Source of the DNA: Candidatus Polarisedimenticolia bacterium
GTDB lineage: Bacteria; Acidobacteriota; Polarisedimenticolia; Gp22-AA2; AA152
Direction: 5' to 3'
Length of the DNA: 64,000 nt
Assembly: GCA_036004685.1 (NCBI GenBank)
Contig: DASYRE010000019.1
Location: 1 to 64,000, forward strand
The number at the start of each line of letters is the position of its first letter. The stretch's first letter is position 1. The notes under the pieces are model-generated. The model was not told the DNA's origin. It ran no database searches and saw only the letters and a program-made list of their open reading frames with translations. The position numbers and the translations under genes are program-made. Of the stretch, positions 18,008 to 24,944 are shown piece by piece.

Positions 18008-18014
18008 GGCGCGC

Positions 18015-18299
18015 TCACTCCCGGAGCCGTTTCACCTTGGCGAGCTCCTCCTCGTAGTACTTCCGGTAGAGCAGCTCCCATTCGGGACTTCCCTCGGGAA
18101 CGTTGCGCTTCTGGGACCCGATCTTCCGGCGGATCGCCTCTTGCACGGCGTCATCCTTCTCGAGCTCCGCCTTCAGCAGGGCGACGATGCGCTGGCGGAC
18201 CTCGCTCTCCTCGCCGTGGTAGTCGACCCGATCGTCGTCGAGCAGCTCGTCGAGCAGCAGGTGGGAGAGGTGGACGATCTTTTCGTGGCTGAGACGCAT
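18015..18299 (-). CDS. DUF507 family protein (paralogue 1)
   Basis: 94 residues beginning [19 protein letters not shown], with the DUF507 features of a short N-terminal helix, a central [28 protein letters not shown] helix and the terminal [21 protein letters not shown] segment. DUF507 proteins are small, soluble, helical proteins of unknown role found in Acidobacteriota, Aquificota and delta-lineage bacteria. The start is set by alignment to the neighbouring paralogue, which begins MRLTRDQ. It is 8 bp downstream of that paralogue and 7 bp upstream of selB. Confidence 0.88.
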   Translation of the reverse strand: MRLSHEKIVHLSHLLLDELLDDDRVDYHGEESEVRQRIVALLKAELEKDDAVQEAIRRKIGSQKRNVPEGSPEWELLYRKYYEEELAKVKRLRE

Positions 18300-18307
18300 G
18301 GGGCCCT

Positions 18308-18586
18308 TCAGAGAATGATCTTGCGCTCCCGGGCGAGCTTCGTCTTGATCTTGCGGAACATCTCCTGATAGTCGATGTCGCCGCGGGAAATCTCCTCGTT
18401 GTGCTTCTCCAGGATCTCCCGGACCTCCTCGTTGAGGCGATCCTCGACCGCCAGGTCGTCGCGGAACACCGCCGCCAGCCGGTCGATGACGGCGCCCGGC
18501 TCGTCGGTGGAGATCGTGCCTTCGCGAATTAGGGCGTGCACCAGGTTTTGGGTGATCGCTTCCACCTGATCGCGCGTCAGCCTCAC
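18308..18586 (-). CDS. DUF507 family protein (paralogue 2)
   Basis: 92 residues with a GTG start, [20 protein letters not shown], then [27 protein letters not shown] and a basic end, [16 protein letters not shown]. It is a second DUF507 protein in tandem, alike in architecture to its neighbour and diverged in sequence. The two probably form a heterodimer or two related subunits (inference). It heads the DUF507-DUF507-selB series and follows a terminator that insulates it from the sigma-factor gene. Confidence 0.88.
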   Translation of the reverse strand: MRLTRDQVEAITQNLVHALIREGTISTDEPGAVIDRLAAVFRDDLAVEDRLNEEVREILEKHNEEISRGDIDYQEMFRKIKTKLARERKIIL

Positions 18587-18655
18587 GGAAGATGCCCTGC
18601 GGGTACGCCCGGAAAACCGCTTCCCGGGCGAGGTCGAAAGGATAACACGTTCGGT

Positions 18656-18687
18656 GCAAAAAGGAAGAGGGCGCCGGGGCGCCCTCT
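18656..18687 (-). terminator. Rho-independent terminator after the sigma-factor gene
   Basis: AGAGGGCGCC (18666-18675) and GGCGCCCTCT (18678-18687) form a perfect 10-bp stem. On the minus strand it is followed by TTCCTTTTT. It lies 48 bp past the stop of the sigma-70 gene and separates it from the DUF507/selB operon. Confidence 0.85.
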
Positions 18688-18734
18688 GAGCTTGCGGTTT
18701 TCGGCGGCCGGGGGGTGCCCGGACCTTGGGAGCA

Positions 18735-19646
18735 TCAGTGGGAGAGCTTCGACCTCACGATGCTGAGCCTCATGACCGACACCCCTTCCCGGATCTTCTT
18801 CGAGGGAGAGGCGACCGCCCGGTTGCGGGAGATCAGCTTGCGGAGGCGGTTCTTGGCCTGGAACTCAATCTGCCGGACGCGCTCGCGGCTGATCCCCAGC
18901 CGCTCCCCGATTTCCTTGAGGGTGAAGGTCTTCCCCCCCTCCAGGCCGAATCGGTTGATGATCACCGTCTGCTCCTGGTCATTGAGGTCTTTCAGGGCGA
19001 GGCGAATCAGACTCTCGCTTTCCTCGCGCAGGAGCTCCTCCTCGGGATTCACGGAACCCTGGTCCACCAGGTAATCCGAGATGGGGGTGTCCTTCTCCCT
19101 GCCGATCTTGTCGTCCAAAGACAGCTCTCTCAGCTTGATCTGCAGAATCTCGTCGATCTTGGCGATGGTGCTCTGCAGCTCCTTGGAAATCTCCTCCCGA
19201 TCGGGCTTCCTGCCCAGCTCCTTCGCCAGCGCCCGCTCCGTCGCCCGGACGTTCCGGACCTTCTTCATCTGATAGTTGGGGATGCGGACGAGGTTGGAAT
19301 GCTGCGACAGGGCGCGCAGGATCGACTTGCGTATCCACCAGATGGCGTAGGTGATGAACTTGGTGCCGCGGTTGTGGTCGAAGTGGTGGGCCGCCTCGAT
19401 CAGGCCGATGTTCCCCTCGTTGAGCAGATCCTCGAAAGGGAGCCCCAGGTGCCGGTATTCGGAGGCGATCTTCACCACGAACGACAAGTTGGACTCGACC
19501 AACTCATTGAGTGCATGGGCCTTGCTCTTACTCTTGATGGAAGCCGCCAGCTTCTGCTCTTCCTCTTTGGAGAGGATAGGAAACTCGCCGATCTCCGAGA
19601 GGTACTTGGAAACGGCACTGCTGCGCTCGTGGGGCCGATATTCCAT
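18735..19646 (-). CDS. RNA polymerase sigma-70 family factor (group 1/2, RpoD/RpoS-like)
   Basis: 303 residues with a short region 1.2 (SAVSKYLSEIGEFPILSKEEEQKLA), then complete region 2 (LVESNLSFVVKIA, FEDLLNEGNIGLIEAAHHFDHNRGTKFITYAIWWIRKSI), region 3 and region 4 (TLKEIGERLGISRERVRQIEFQAKNRLRKL). Region 1.1 and the non-conserved insert of housekeeping sigma factors are missing. This size and layout fit RpoS-like or alternative primary-type factors. Region 2.4 and 4.2 residues are of the -10/-35 recognising class, consistent with the TTGACA/TATAAT-like promoters seen here. The ATG at 19646 follows GAGGT; a GTG at 19673 is the alternative. It is monocistronic with its own terminator. Confidence 0.92.
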   Translation of the reverse strand: MEYRPHERSSAVSKYLSEIGEFPILSKEEEQKLAASIKSKSKAHALNELVESNLSFVVKIASEYRHLGLPFEDLLNEGNIGLIEAAHHFDHNRGTKFITYAIWWIRKSILRALSQHSNLVRIPNYQMKKVRNVRATERALAKELGRKPDREEISKELQSTIAKIDEILQIKLRELSLDDKIGREKDTPISDYLVDQGSVNPEEELLREESESLIRLALKDLNDQEQTVIINRFGLEGGKTFTLKEIGERLGISRERVRQIEFQAKNRLRKLISRNRAVASPSKKIREGVSVMRLSIVRSKLSH

Positions 19647-19740
19647 CCGATGACCTCGACCTGGATGATTCACCCGGCGCTCGCGCGCGCCGGATGTGGA
19701 ACCGGCTGACTCAGGCTGACGGCCTTGAGATATTTCTTTC

Positions 19741-19769
19741 TTGACAAGGACCCAATGTGGTCCTAAACT
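19741..19769 (+). promoter_or_regulatory. Strong promoter with operator-like dyad in the spacer
   Basis: TTGACA (19741-19746), a 17-bp spacer and TAAACT (19764-19769) point toward the XRE gene. The spacer consists almost wholly of an inverted repeat, AGGACC-CAATGT-GGTCCT (19747-19764). A second dyad, ACGTCA (19771-19776) and TGACGT (19802-19807), lies just downstream. The position suits a repressor operator; the obvious candidate is the XRE protein encoded 340 bp away (inference). Confidence 0.6.
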
Positions 19770-19847
19770 TACGTCAAATTTCTGGTGTTTTGTCCAGCGC
19801 CTGACGTTTCGCCGACACCCGACGTTAAGAACGCGTAGGAAATTGAC

Positions 19848-19982
19848 ATGAAGCTCCTGGGGTGCTGCAAGGAGAGCGGCGCAAATCCCTTGGCGTTCAG
19901 GTCAACGACTCCCTGTCTACGCGTCAATACGTTTGGCGGCTCGTGCATCAAGAATTTGGCATTTGGACGAGCTGTTGTGTGA
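19848..19982 (+). CDS. Possible 44-residue Cys-containing peptide upstream of the XRE gene
   Basis: The frame from ATG 19848 encodes 44 residues starting MKLLGCCKESGANPLAF and ending LAFGRAVV, with four cysteines. TAGGA stands 8 bp before the start. It lies within the roughly 460-bp gap between the sigma-factor and XRE genes and downstream of the promoter at 19741. No family is known to me and the frame could be chance. It is recorded because XRE/TPR pairs are sometimes accompanied by short peptides. Confidence 0.2.
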   Translation: MKLLGCCKESGANPLAFRSTTPCLRVNTFGGSCIKNLAFGRAVV

Positions 19983-20003
19983 GCTGACGCAGTTGATTAT
20001 ATG
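19975..20003 (+). promoter_or_regulatory. Second candidate promoter for the XRE-TPR cassette
   Basis: TTGTGT (19975-19980), a 17-bp spacer and TATATG (19998-20003), about 100 bp upstream of the XRE start. The surrounding DNA 19770-20100 is visibly richer in A+T than the genes, as expected for a regulatory region. Confidence 0.4.
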
Positions 20004-20108
20004 TTTCGCTCCCAAGGGTGTCAAGGGTTTTTTGCGATACCAGCATTCCTGGAAAGCCACGCTGGAAAAGGATCTTAAGGGGACGGCCTCGAAAAGGAGG
20101 CATCTGGC

Positions 20109-20516
20109 TTGAACCTGGGAAGGTCGAAGATCAAACAGCCTCTTCTCGTGGGCGACCGCATCCGGACTTTGCGCAAGGACCGCAACCTGACGCAGGCGGA
20201 GCTTGCGACCAGTATCGGGATACAGCAGTCGGACCTTTGTCGCATGGAGAACGGGGAGTACAAGGTCAGCCTCGAGACGCTCTTCAAGATACTGTCCATT
20301 TTCCAGATCAACATCGCCGAGTTCTTCCATGAGGAGGCCCCTCCGAGCATCTCCGAAAAGGACGTCGACTTCCTCCGCGAGTTCCAAAAGCTCGATCTCA
20401 AAGCCCAGCGGGAGGTCTGGGACTTCGTCCGTTTCAAGCGCCTCGACGGAGACGCCGACGAGAGCGAGAGTCAGTCCGCCGGCCCGGGTCACCGCGATCG
20501 CGAACAGAAAGAGTAG
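20109..20516 (+). CDS. XRE-family helix-turn-helix regulator
   Basis: 135 residues with a TTG start that is fixed by AGGAGG eight bases upstream. Residues 14-70 are a Cro/C1-type HTH: GDRIRTLRKDRNLTQAELATSIGIQQSDLCRMENGEYKVSLETLFKIL, split here by clear helix boundaries at LTQAELA and QQSDLCRME. The C-terminal part, ISEKDVDFLREFQKLDLKAQREVWDFV, is a helical extension that may mediate dimer or partner contacts. It overlaps no neighbour and is 7 bp upstream of a TPR gene, so the two are almost certainly one transcript. The operator-like dyad at 19747 is a plausible autoregulatory target. Confidence 0.9.
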   Translation: MNLGRSKIKQPLLVGDRIRTLRKDRNLTQAELATSIGIQQSDLCRMENGEYKVSLETLFKILSIFQINIAEFFHEEAPPSISEKDVDFLREFQKLDLKAQREVWDFVRFKRLDGDADESESQSAGPGHRDREQKE

Positions 20517-20523
20517 GTCCGCC

Positions 20524-21432
20524 ATGGAAAAAGCCTGGAAGGAAAGCTACGAACAGCTGACCAAGGAGGCCTACGAGGAAATCCGGAGAGGCAACTTCAA
20601 GACCGCCCAGGATCTCTTCGTCTCGGCGGGGAAATTGGCGGGTGCGGCGGCCGATCAGCTCGAGATCGACCGCGCGGTTTGTAACATCAGCAACGTCCAG
20701 CTCTCGCTGGGCAACTTCCACGCCGCCGAGCAGGGCCTGCGGGAAATCCTCCTGCGCTGCTCCGACCACCAAATCCTCTTCATCGCCTCCGCCAATCTGG
20801 CAAGCAGCCTGGCCAAGCAAGGGAGGACCCATCGCGCGCTCTTCTACTCCAAGAAGGCTCTCGCGGAGAGCGCCTTCCTCGATCCCCATTGGAAAGCCAT
20901 CTCCCGCAACCGGCTCGCCAACATCTACCTGATGCAAAGCTATTTCCAGGAGGCCATCGCCGAATATCGCACGGCGCTGGAGATCGTCCGCCAGGCGGGC
21001 ATCGCCGACCGCTGGCCGACGGAGCACTACCTGGACAATCTCGGCTACTGCCTCGTGCTGGTGCAGGAGTACCGCGAAGGGATCCTGCATATCCACGAGG
21101 CGCTCGGCCTGGCGCGGCACCATCGCAATCAGCGGTGCGTCACCGAGTGCTTCCAGGATTTGAGCTTCGCCTACATGCAGCTCCGATCTCTCCGGAAAGC
21201 GGAGCTGTACGGCCGGCGGGCCCTCGCCCTGGCGCTGAGGAAGCAGTACGTGGACATCGTGAAGACCTGCTACTACCTCCTCGGCGAGATTCATTACCTC
21301 CAGGGCAACGAGAAGGAATCCGACTTCTTCTTCGGCAAGCTCCAGGAGTTCTATCCCGATCTCGATTTCCTGAAGGACTTCCTGAAGACGTTCGACGTCA
21401 GCAAGATCCTGAACTTCAAGAATCCCAGTTAG
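20524..21432 (+). CDS. TPR-repeat protein paired with the XRE regulator
   Basis: 302 residues composed almost entirely of helical TPR units, beginning WKESYEQLTKEAYEEIRRGNFKTAQDLFVSAG and including SNVQLSLGNFHAAEQGLREIL, AKQGRTHRALFYSKKAL, IYLMQSYFQEAIAEYRTAL, GYCLVLVQEYREGILHIHEAL and the final YYLLGEIHYLQGNEKESDFFF. There are about eight repeats and no signal peptide or DNA-binding motif. TPR partners of XRE regulators often sense peptides or proteins and control the regulator; whether that holds here is inference. The real start is ATG 20524. The next gene begins 9 bp later with AGGAG before it. Confidence 0.85.
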   Translation: MEKAWKESYEQLTKEAYEEIRRGNFKTAQDLFVSAGKLAGAAADQLEIDRAVCNISNVQLSLGNFHAAEQGLREILLRCSDHQILFIASANLASSLAKQGRTHRALFYSKKALAESAFLDPHWKAISRNRLANIYLMQSYFQEAIAEYRTALEIVRQAGIADRWPTEHYLDNLGYCLVLVQEYREGILHIHEALGLARHHRNQRCVTECFQDLSFAYMQLRSLRKAELYGRRALALALRKQYVDIVKTCYYLLGEIHYLQGNEKESDFFFGKLQEFYPDLDFLKDFLKTFDVSKILNFKNPS

Positions 21433-21441
21433 GAGCGGACG

Positions 21442-22323
21442 ATGATGAGAATGGCCCGATGGATCCTGCCCGTTGCGGCGGCCTTTTTCCTCGTCCCCTG
21501 CATCTGGGCAGACGCTCAAGTAGTCGGCATCGACGGAACCGTGTACTCGATCCAAGTCTCCGGCTCTTCCGGCCCGGCGGCTCTCGCGTATTCCGTGCTC
21601 CACCCCGACGGAACCCTGCAAACCGGGACGATTGCCCCGTCCGGAACCGGCGGCGGCGATCGCGACCCCGTCCTCGTCCTCGCGCCCGGCGCGTCCGGGC
21701 CGTTCCTGGTCTGGACCCGCCACGACGGGGCCTTCGATCAGATCGCCTATTCCCGGTTCGTGAACCAGGCGTGGGCGCAGCCGGAGTACCTGACCTCCGG
21801 CCCCCGAGACCATGTCCGGCCCCAAACGGGGACCGACGCGCACGGCACCGCTTACCTGGTGTGGGTGGAATCCGCGGAGACGGGAACGATCATGTTCGCC
21901 ACGTTCGATCCGCTGACCGGAAGCCTGGCTTTGAGCCCGCGGGATCTGGTCCGCGAGCTGGCGAGGTTCTCGCCTCCGGAATGGCTGAGTCCGGCACTCG
22001 CTCCGTCCCCCGGGCCGGTTCGACATTCGGCGCCGGCGCCGCAGATCCTGCCGGACGGAGGCAACGACACGCCCGCGATCCCTCCCTGCTCGTCCACGCA
22101 GACCGCCAACTGCAAGAAGGATGCGCTCGGCGGGGCGACCAGGATCGGTCCTGCCTGCACGAAGGCGGTCGTGGCGGCCGTCGTCAACCGCTCGCTGGCG
22201 ATCGGGATCCTGGACAATGGGGCGATCGAGAAGCACTACCGTTCGGTGATTCCGGTCGGGGCGCCGGACGACTACGTGACGCAACTGCTGCAGAGCCTGC
22301 TGGACTACCACTGCCAGCAGTAG
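21442..22323 (+). CDS. Secreted protein of unknown function, third gene of the XRE-TPR cassette
   Basis: 293 residues with a signal peptide (MARWILPVAAAFFLVPCIWADA). The first half has repeating beta-strand units typical of propeller or sialidase-like folds (VVGIDGTVYSIQVSG, DPVLVLAPGASGPFLVWTRHDG, GTDAHGTAYLVWVESAETGTIMFATF). A Pro-rich linker follows, then a C-terminal region with four cysteines (IPPCSS, ANCKK, GPACTK, YHCQQ) that could form two disulfides. I recognise no family. It follows the TPR gene by 9 bp with a good AGGAG and ends at a strong bidirectional hairpin terminator. Confidence 0.75.
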   Translation: MMRMARWILPVAAAFFLVPCIWADAQVVGIDGTVYSIQVSGSSGPAALAYSVLHPDGTLQTGTIAPSGTGGGDRDPVLVLAPGASGPFLVWTRHDGAFDQIAYSRFVNQAWAQPEYLTSGPRDHVRPQTGTDAHGTAYLVWVESAETGTIMFATFDPLTGSLALSPRDLVRELARFSPPEWLSPALAPSPGPVRHSAPAPQILPDGGNDTPAIPPCSSTQTANCKKDALGGATRIGPACTKAVVAAVVNRSLAIGILDNGAIEKHYRSVIPVGAPDDYVTQLLQSLLDYHCQQ

Positions 22324-22351
22324 CCGCGGACGGGAAAACCGCCGAGTCGAG

Positions 22352-22387
22352 GACCGCTACGCCCTAGTGATAGGGGTAGCGGTCTTT
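22352..22387. terminator. Bidirectional terminator between convergent genes
   Basis: GACCGCTA (22352-22359) pairs perfectly with TAGCGGTC (22377-22384), with a further CCCT/AGGG inside the loop. TTT follows on the plus strand. It serves the secreted-protein gene on the plus strand and the rhomboid gene on the minus strand, whose TAG stop lies in the loop region. Confidence 0.7.
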
Positions 22388-23092
22388 GTCTTCCCGGCTC
22401 TCGAAGACCTTGAACCTCCGCCGCCGCGCTTTCCAGCGCAGCTCCGAGATCCAATCCTTCAGCCTCCAGGCGCGCTTCAGGTAGAGGTAGCCGAAGAGCA
22501 TCCCTCCGAGATGCGCGAAGTGCCCGATGCCGTCCGAGACGAAGCTCGAGGAGACCCAGAGCTCGATCCCGGCGAGCAGCAGCACGAAGTGCTTGGCCTT
22601 CATCGGAAAGAAAAACCAGAAGAGAATCTGACGATCCGGGAAGGTCATGCCATAGGCGAGCATCACGCCGAAGATCGCCCCGGAGGCGCCGATCGTCCGG
22701 CTCTCCGGCGAGAAGAAGCAGGTGACGACCCCCGCTCCGACTCCGGTGAGGAAGTAATACCTCAGGAACCGGGGGGCTCCCCACATCCTCTCCATCTCCA
22801 CGCCGAACATCCAGAGCATGAACATGTTGATCAGGATGTGGGAGAGATCGCCGTGGAGAAAGAGGTAGGTGACGAGCTGCCAGAGATAACCGCGCCCGTA
22901 GACGAGGCTCGGCTGGAGCGCAAAGAACGATCGAAAGATCTCGTCCAGCCCGCCGAAGTTGGCGAGACGCATCAGGCCTTCGAACACGAAGATGGCGGTG
23001 TTCACGATGATCAGCGCGCGCACCGCCGGCGTCATCGTCCCGCCGATTCCCATGGAATTCCCGGCGCGCTCGTACCGATAGGGGCGGTTCAT
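22364..23092 (-). CDS. Rhomboid family intramembrane serine protease
   Basis: 242 residues with six transmembrane helices and the rhomboid catalytic dyad: Ser in GASGAIFG (about residue 137) and His in HFAHLGGMLFG (about residue 192). The loop-1 WQLVTYLFLHGDLSHILINM block and the GXXXG-rich helices are intact, so it should be active. A cytosolic basic C-terminal tail (KARRRRFKVFESREDKDRYPYH) follows. Rhomboids cleave membrane proteins within the bilayer; the substrate is unknown. It lies 74 bp after the HNH gene on the same strand. Confidence 0.93.
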   Translation of the reverse strand: MNRPYRYERAGNSMGIGGTMTPAVRALIIVNTAIFVFEGLMRLANFGGLDEIFRSFFALQPSLVYGRGYLWQLVTYLFLHGDLSHILINMFMLWMFGVEMERMWGAPRFLRYYFLTGVGAGVVTCFFSPESRTIGASGAIFGVMLAYGMTFPDRQILFWFFFPMKAKHFVLLLAGIELWVSSSFVSDGIGHFAHLGGMLFGYLYLKRAWRLKDWISELRWKARRRRFKVFESREDKDRYPYH

Positions 23093-23165
23093 GTGGAACC
23101 GAAAATATCACAGTCCCCGCCCACCCGCCAGCCGGGGGGGGCGGAGCGTGACGAGCTACCAAAAG

Positions 23166-23753
23166 TCAGTCGATCAGCTCGGTGTTCCAGTAGGCGACGT
23201 CCAGAAAGTTCTTCCAGGACTCGTAGCGGGAGTGGCTGAGGGAGAGCTTGACGAAAGGGTGCCAGCGGGGACGGAGGGGAGCCTTGATCAGCTGCATGCC
23301 CGCCTCGAAGGGAAGCATGCCGCCTTTTCGGGAATTGCAGCGCACGCAGCAGCAGACGACGTTCTCCCAGGTCGACTTCCCGCCCCGGGAGAGAGGCACC
23401 ACGTGATCGAGGTTGAGGTCGCTGGTGGTGAACCGGCCGCCGCAATACTGGCAGCGGTTCTTGTCCCGAAAGAAGATGTTCTTGCGGGTGAACCGGATCT
23501 CATGCCGCGGCAAGCGATCGAAATGCAGCAGGAGCACGACCCGGGGGATGCGGATCCGGAAGGAGGGAGTGGCCAGGAATTCGTCGTTCGGCTGCGCCGG
23601 AACGTCTTTCCAATCTTCCCAATCGTAGGTGGTGTAGTCGGGCGCTACGGCGCGAACCTCTCCCTTGTAGAGCAGGCAGAAGGCTCTTCGGACGGAAGTG
23701 ATCTGGATGGCCTGGAAGAGCCGGTTGAGGACGAGGACACCGCTGTCGACCAT
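23166..23753 (-). CDS. HNH endonuclease family protein
   Basis: 195 residues. The C-terminal half has a zinc-finger-type HNH core: CQYCGGRF (CxxC), the catalytic LDHVVPLSRGG, the WENVVCCCVRCN second CxxC with four clustered cysteines, and the final N in NSRKGG. The N-terminal part (VLVLNRLFQAIQITSVRRAFCLLYKGEVRAV) is the standard lead-in of the chromosomal 5-methylcytosine-type HNH proteins found next to housekeeping genes in many bacteria. It does not look phage-borne. Its role is unproven; DNA repair has been suggested for the group. Confidence 0.9.
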   Translation of the reverse strand: MVDSGVLVLNRLFQAIQITSVRRAFCLLYKGEVRAVAPDYTTYDWEDWKDVPAQPNDEFLATPSFRIRIPRVVLLLHFDRLPRHEIRFTRKNIFFRDKNRCQYCGGRFTTSDLNLDHVVPLSRGGKSTWENVVCCCVRCNSRKGGMLPFEAGMQLIKAPLRPRWHPFVKLSLSHSRYESWKNFLDVAYWNTELID

Positions 23754-23791
23754 GACCTTACGCTGAGAGCTCCCCTTGGATACTCCCGGTT

Positions 23792-23820
23792 ACGATAATA
23801 TCGGCACCGGGCATTGTCAA
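23792..23820 (-). promoter_or_regulatory. Candidate promoter of the HNH gene
   Basis: Minus strand TTGACA (23820-23815), 17 bp, TATCGT (23797-23792). The -35 box overlaps the stop codon of the upstream ddl gene. The start codon of the HNH gene is 39 bp downstream. Confidence 0.5.
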
Positions 23821-24944
23821 GGATTCCGGCCGCCCGGAGAAGGCTGAAAGTCGGTGACGCTGCTGCGCTTCTCCCGATGGCGCTCCAGCGCCAGCAGGAT
23901 GAGCCGATCCAGGAGCTCGGAGTAGGGGATGCCGGCAGCCTCCCAGAGCTTGGGGTACATGCTGATGGGAGTGAACCCGGGGATGGTGTTGAGCTCGTTC
24001 AGGACCAGGCGGCCGCTCTTCCGATCGAGGAAGAAGTCGACCCGCGCCATGCCGGCGCCGTCCACCGCCCGAAACGCCTCGACGGCGACGCGACGCACCT
24101 CCTCCGCGCGGTCCGCCGGCAGCTCGGCCGGGATGATCAACCGGGATCCCTCGTCCAGGTATTTCGCCTCGTAGTCATAGAACTCGTTGCACGGGACGAT
24201 CTCCCCCGGCACCGAAGCGATCGGATCGTCGTTCCCCAGCACGCTGCACTCGATCTCCCTGGCGTCCACCGCCGCTTCCACAACCGCCTTGCGGTCGTAG
24301 CGGAACGCCAGGACGATGCCGTCCGCGAGCTGCCGCGCGTCGCGGGCTTTCGAAATCCCGACACTCGAGCCGGTGTTGGCCGGTTTCACGAAGCACGGAA
24401 AGCCCAGCTCGGCGGGGAGCTCCTTCATAAGGCCCTCCCGCGCCTCCGGCCACCGGCTCCGCAGCAGCGTGCGGCTCGCCACGACCGGCAGCCCCGCCTC
24501 CCGGAAGACCCGCTTCATCATGTCCTTGTCCATCCCCACGGAGGAGGCCATCACTCCCGCGCCGACGTAGGGAAGATCCGCGAGCTCCAAAAGCCCCTGG
24601 AGCGTTCCGTCCTCCCCCTGCCCGCCGTGCAGGACGGGGAAGACGACGTCGAGCGGCTCGGCCAGAGGGGCGGCGCCGGCGCGCGGATGGCGGATGAAGC
24701 CGCCGGCGGCGGGGTCGGCCGGCAGGACGCATTCCTCGGCCCCCTCCCAATCCAGCCCCCGGTCGATCAGCTGCCCGGGGTCCGCGGCGGTGACCCACTT
24801 CCCGGCGCGCGTGATGCCGATCGCGATCACCTCGTAGCGGCCGGGGTCGAGATGGCGCAGGACCGACCGGGCCGAAACGAGCGACACGTCGTGCTCCACC
24901 GAGCGGCCGCCGAAGATCACGCCCACGCGTATGCGCTTCGCCAT
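23817..24944 (-). CDS. ddl: D-alanine--D-alanine ligase
   Basis: 375 residues of the ATP-grasp Ddl family: the N-terminal VGVIFGGRSVEHDVSLVSA motif, VFPVLHGGQGEDGTLQGLLE, the VKPANTGSSVGISKA phosphate/omega loop region, IPAELPADRAEEVRRVAVEAF, and the metal-binding LNELNTIPGFTPISMYPKLWEAAG end. It joins two D-Ala molecules for peptidoglycan precursor synthesis in the cytosol. The region around GSRLIIPAEL fits the Ddl A-type subfamily. The start codon shares one base with the stop of hflX (TGATG), so translation is coupled. It is the last gene of trxA-ccdA-tlpA-hflX-ddl. Confidence 0.95.
   Translation of the reverse strand: MAKRIRVGVIFGGRSVEHDVSLVSARSVLRHLDPGRYEVIAIGITRAGKWVTAADPGQLIDRGLDWEGAEECVLPADPAAGGFIRHPRAGAAPLAEPLDVVFPVLHGGQGEDGTLQGLLELADLPYVGAGVMASSVGMDKDMMKRVFREAGLPVVASRTLLRSRWPEAREGLMKELPAELGFPCFVKPANTGSSVGISKARDARQLADGIVLAFRYDRKAVVEAAVDAREIECSVLGNDDPIASVPGEIVPCNEFYDYEAKYLDEGSRLIIPAELPADRAEEVRRVAVEAFRAVDGAGMARVDFFLDRKSGRLVLNELNTIPGFTPISMYPKLWEAAGIPYSELLDRLILLALERHREKRSSVTDFQPSPGGRNP

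Noticed and set aside
15935-18292. 785-codon open frame on the plus strand opposite selB
   Set aside because: It runs through the repeat element and antisense to a textbook SelB; its composition is low-complexity and it has no recognisable domain.
23166-23753. HNH gene as a sign of a prophage or homing element
   Set aside because: No phage, intron or intein genes nearby; the type is a common chromosomal HNH next to housekeeping genes.
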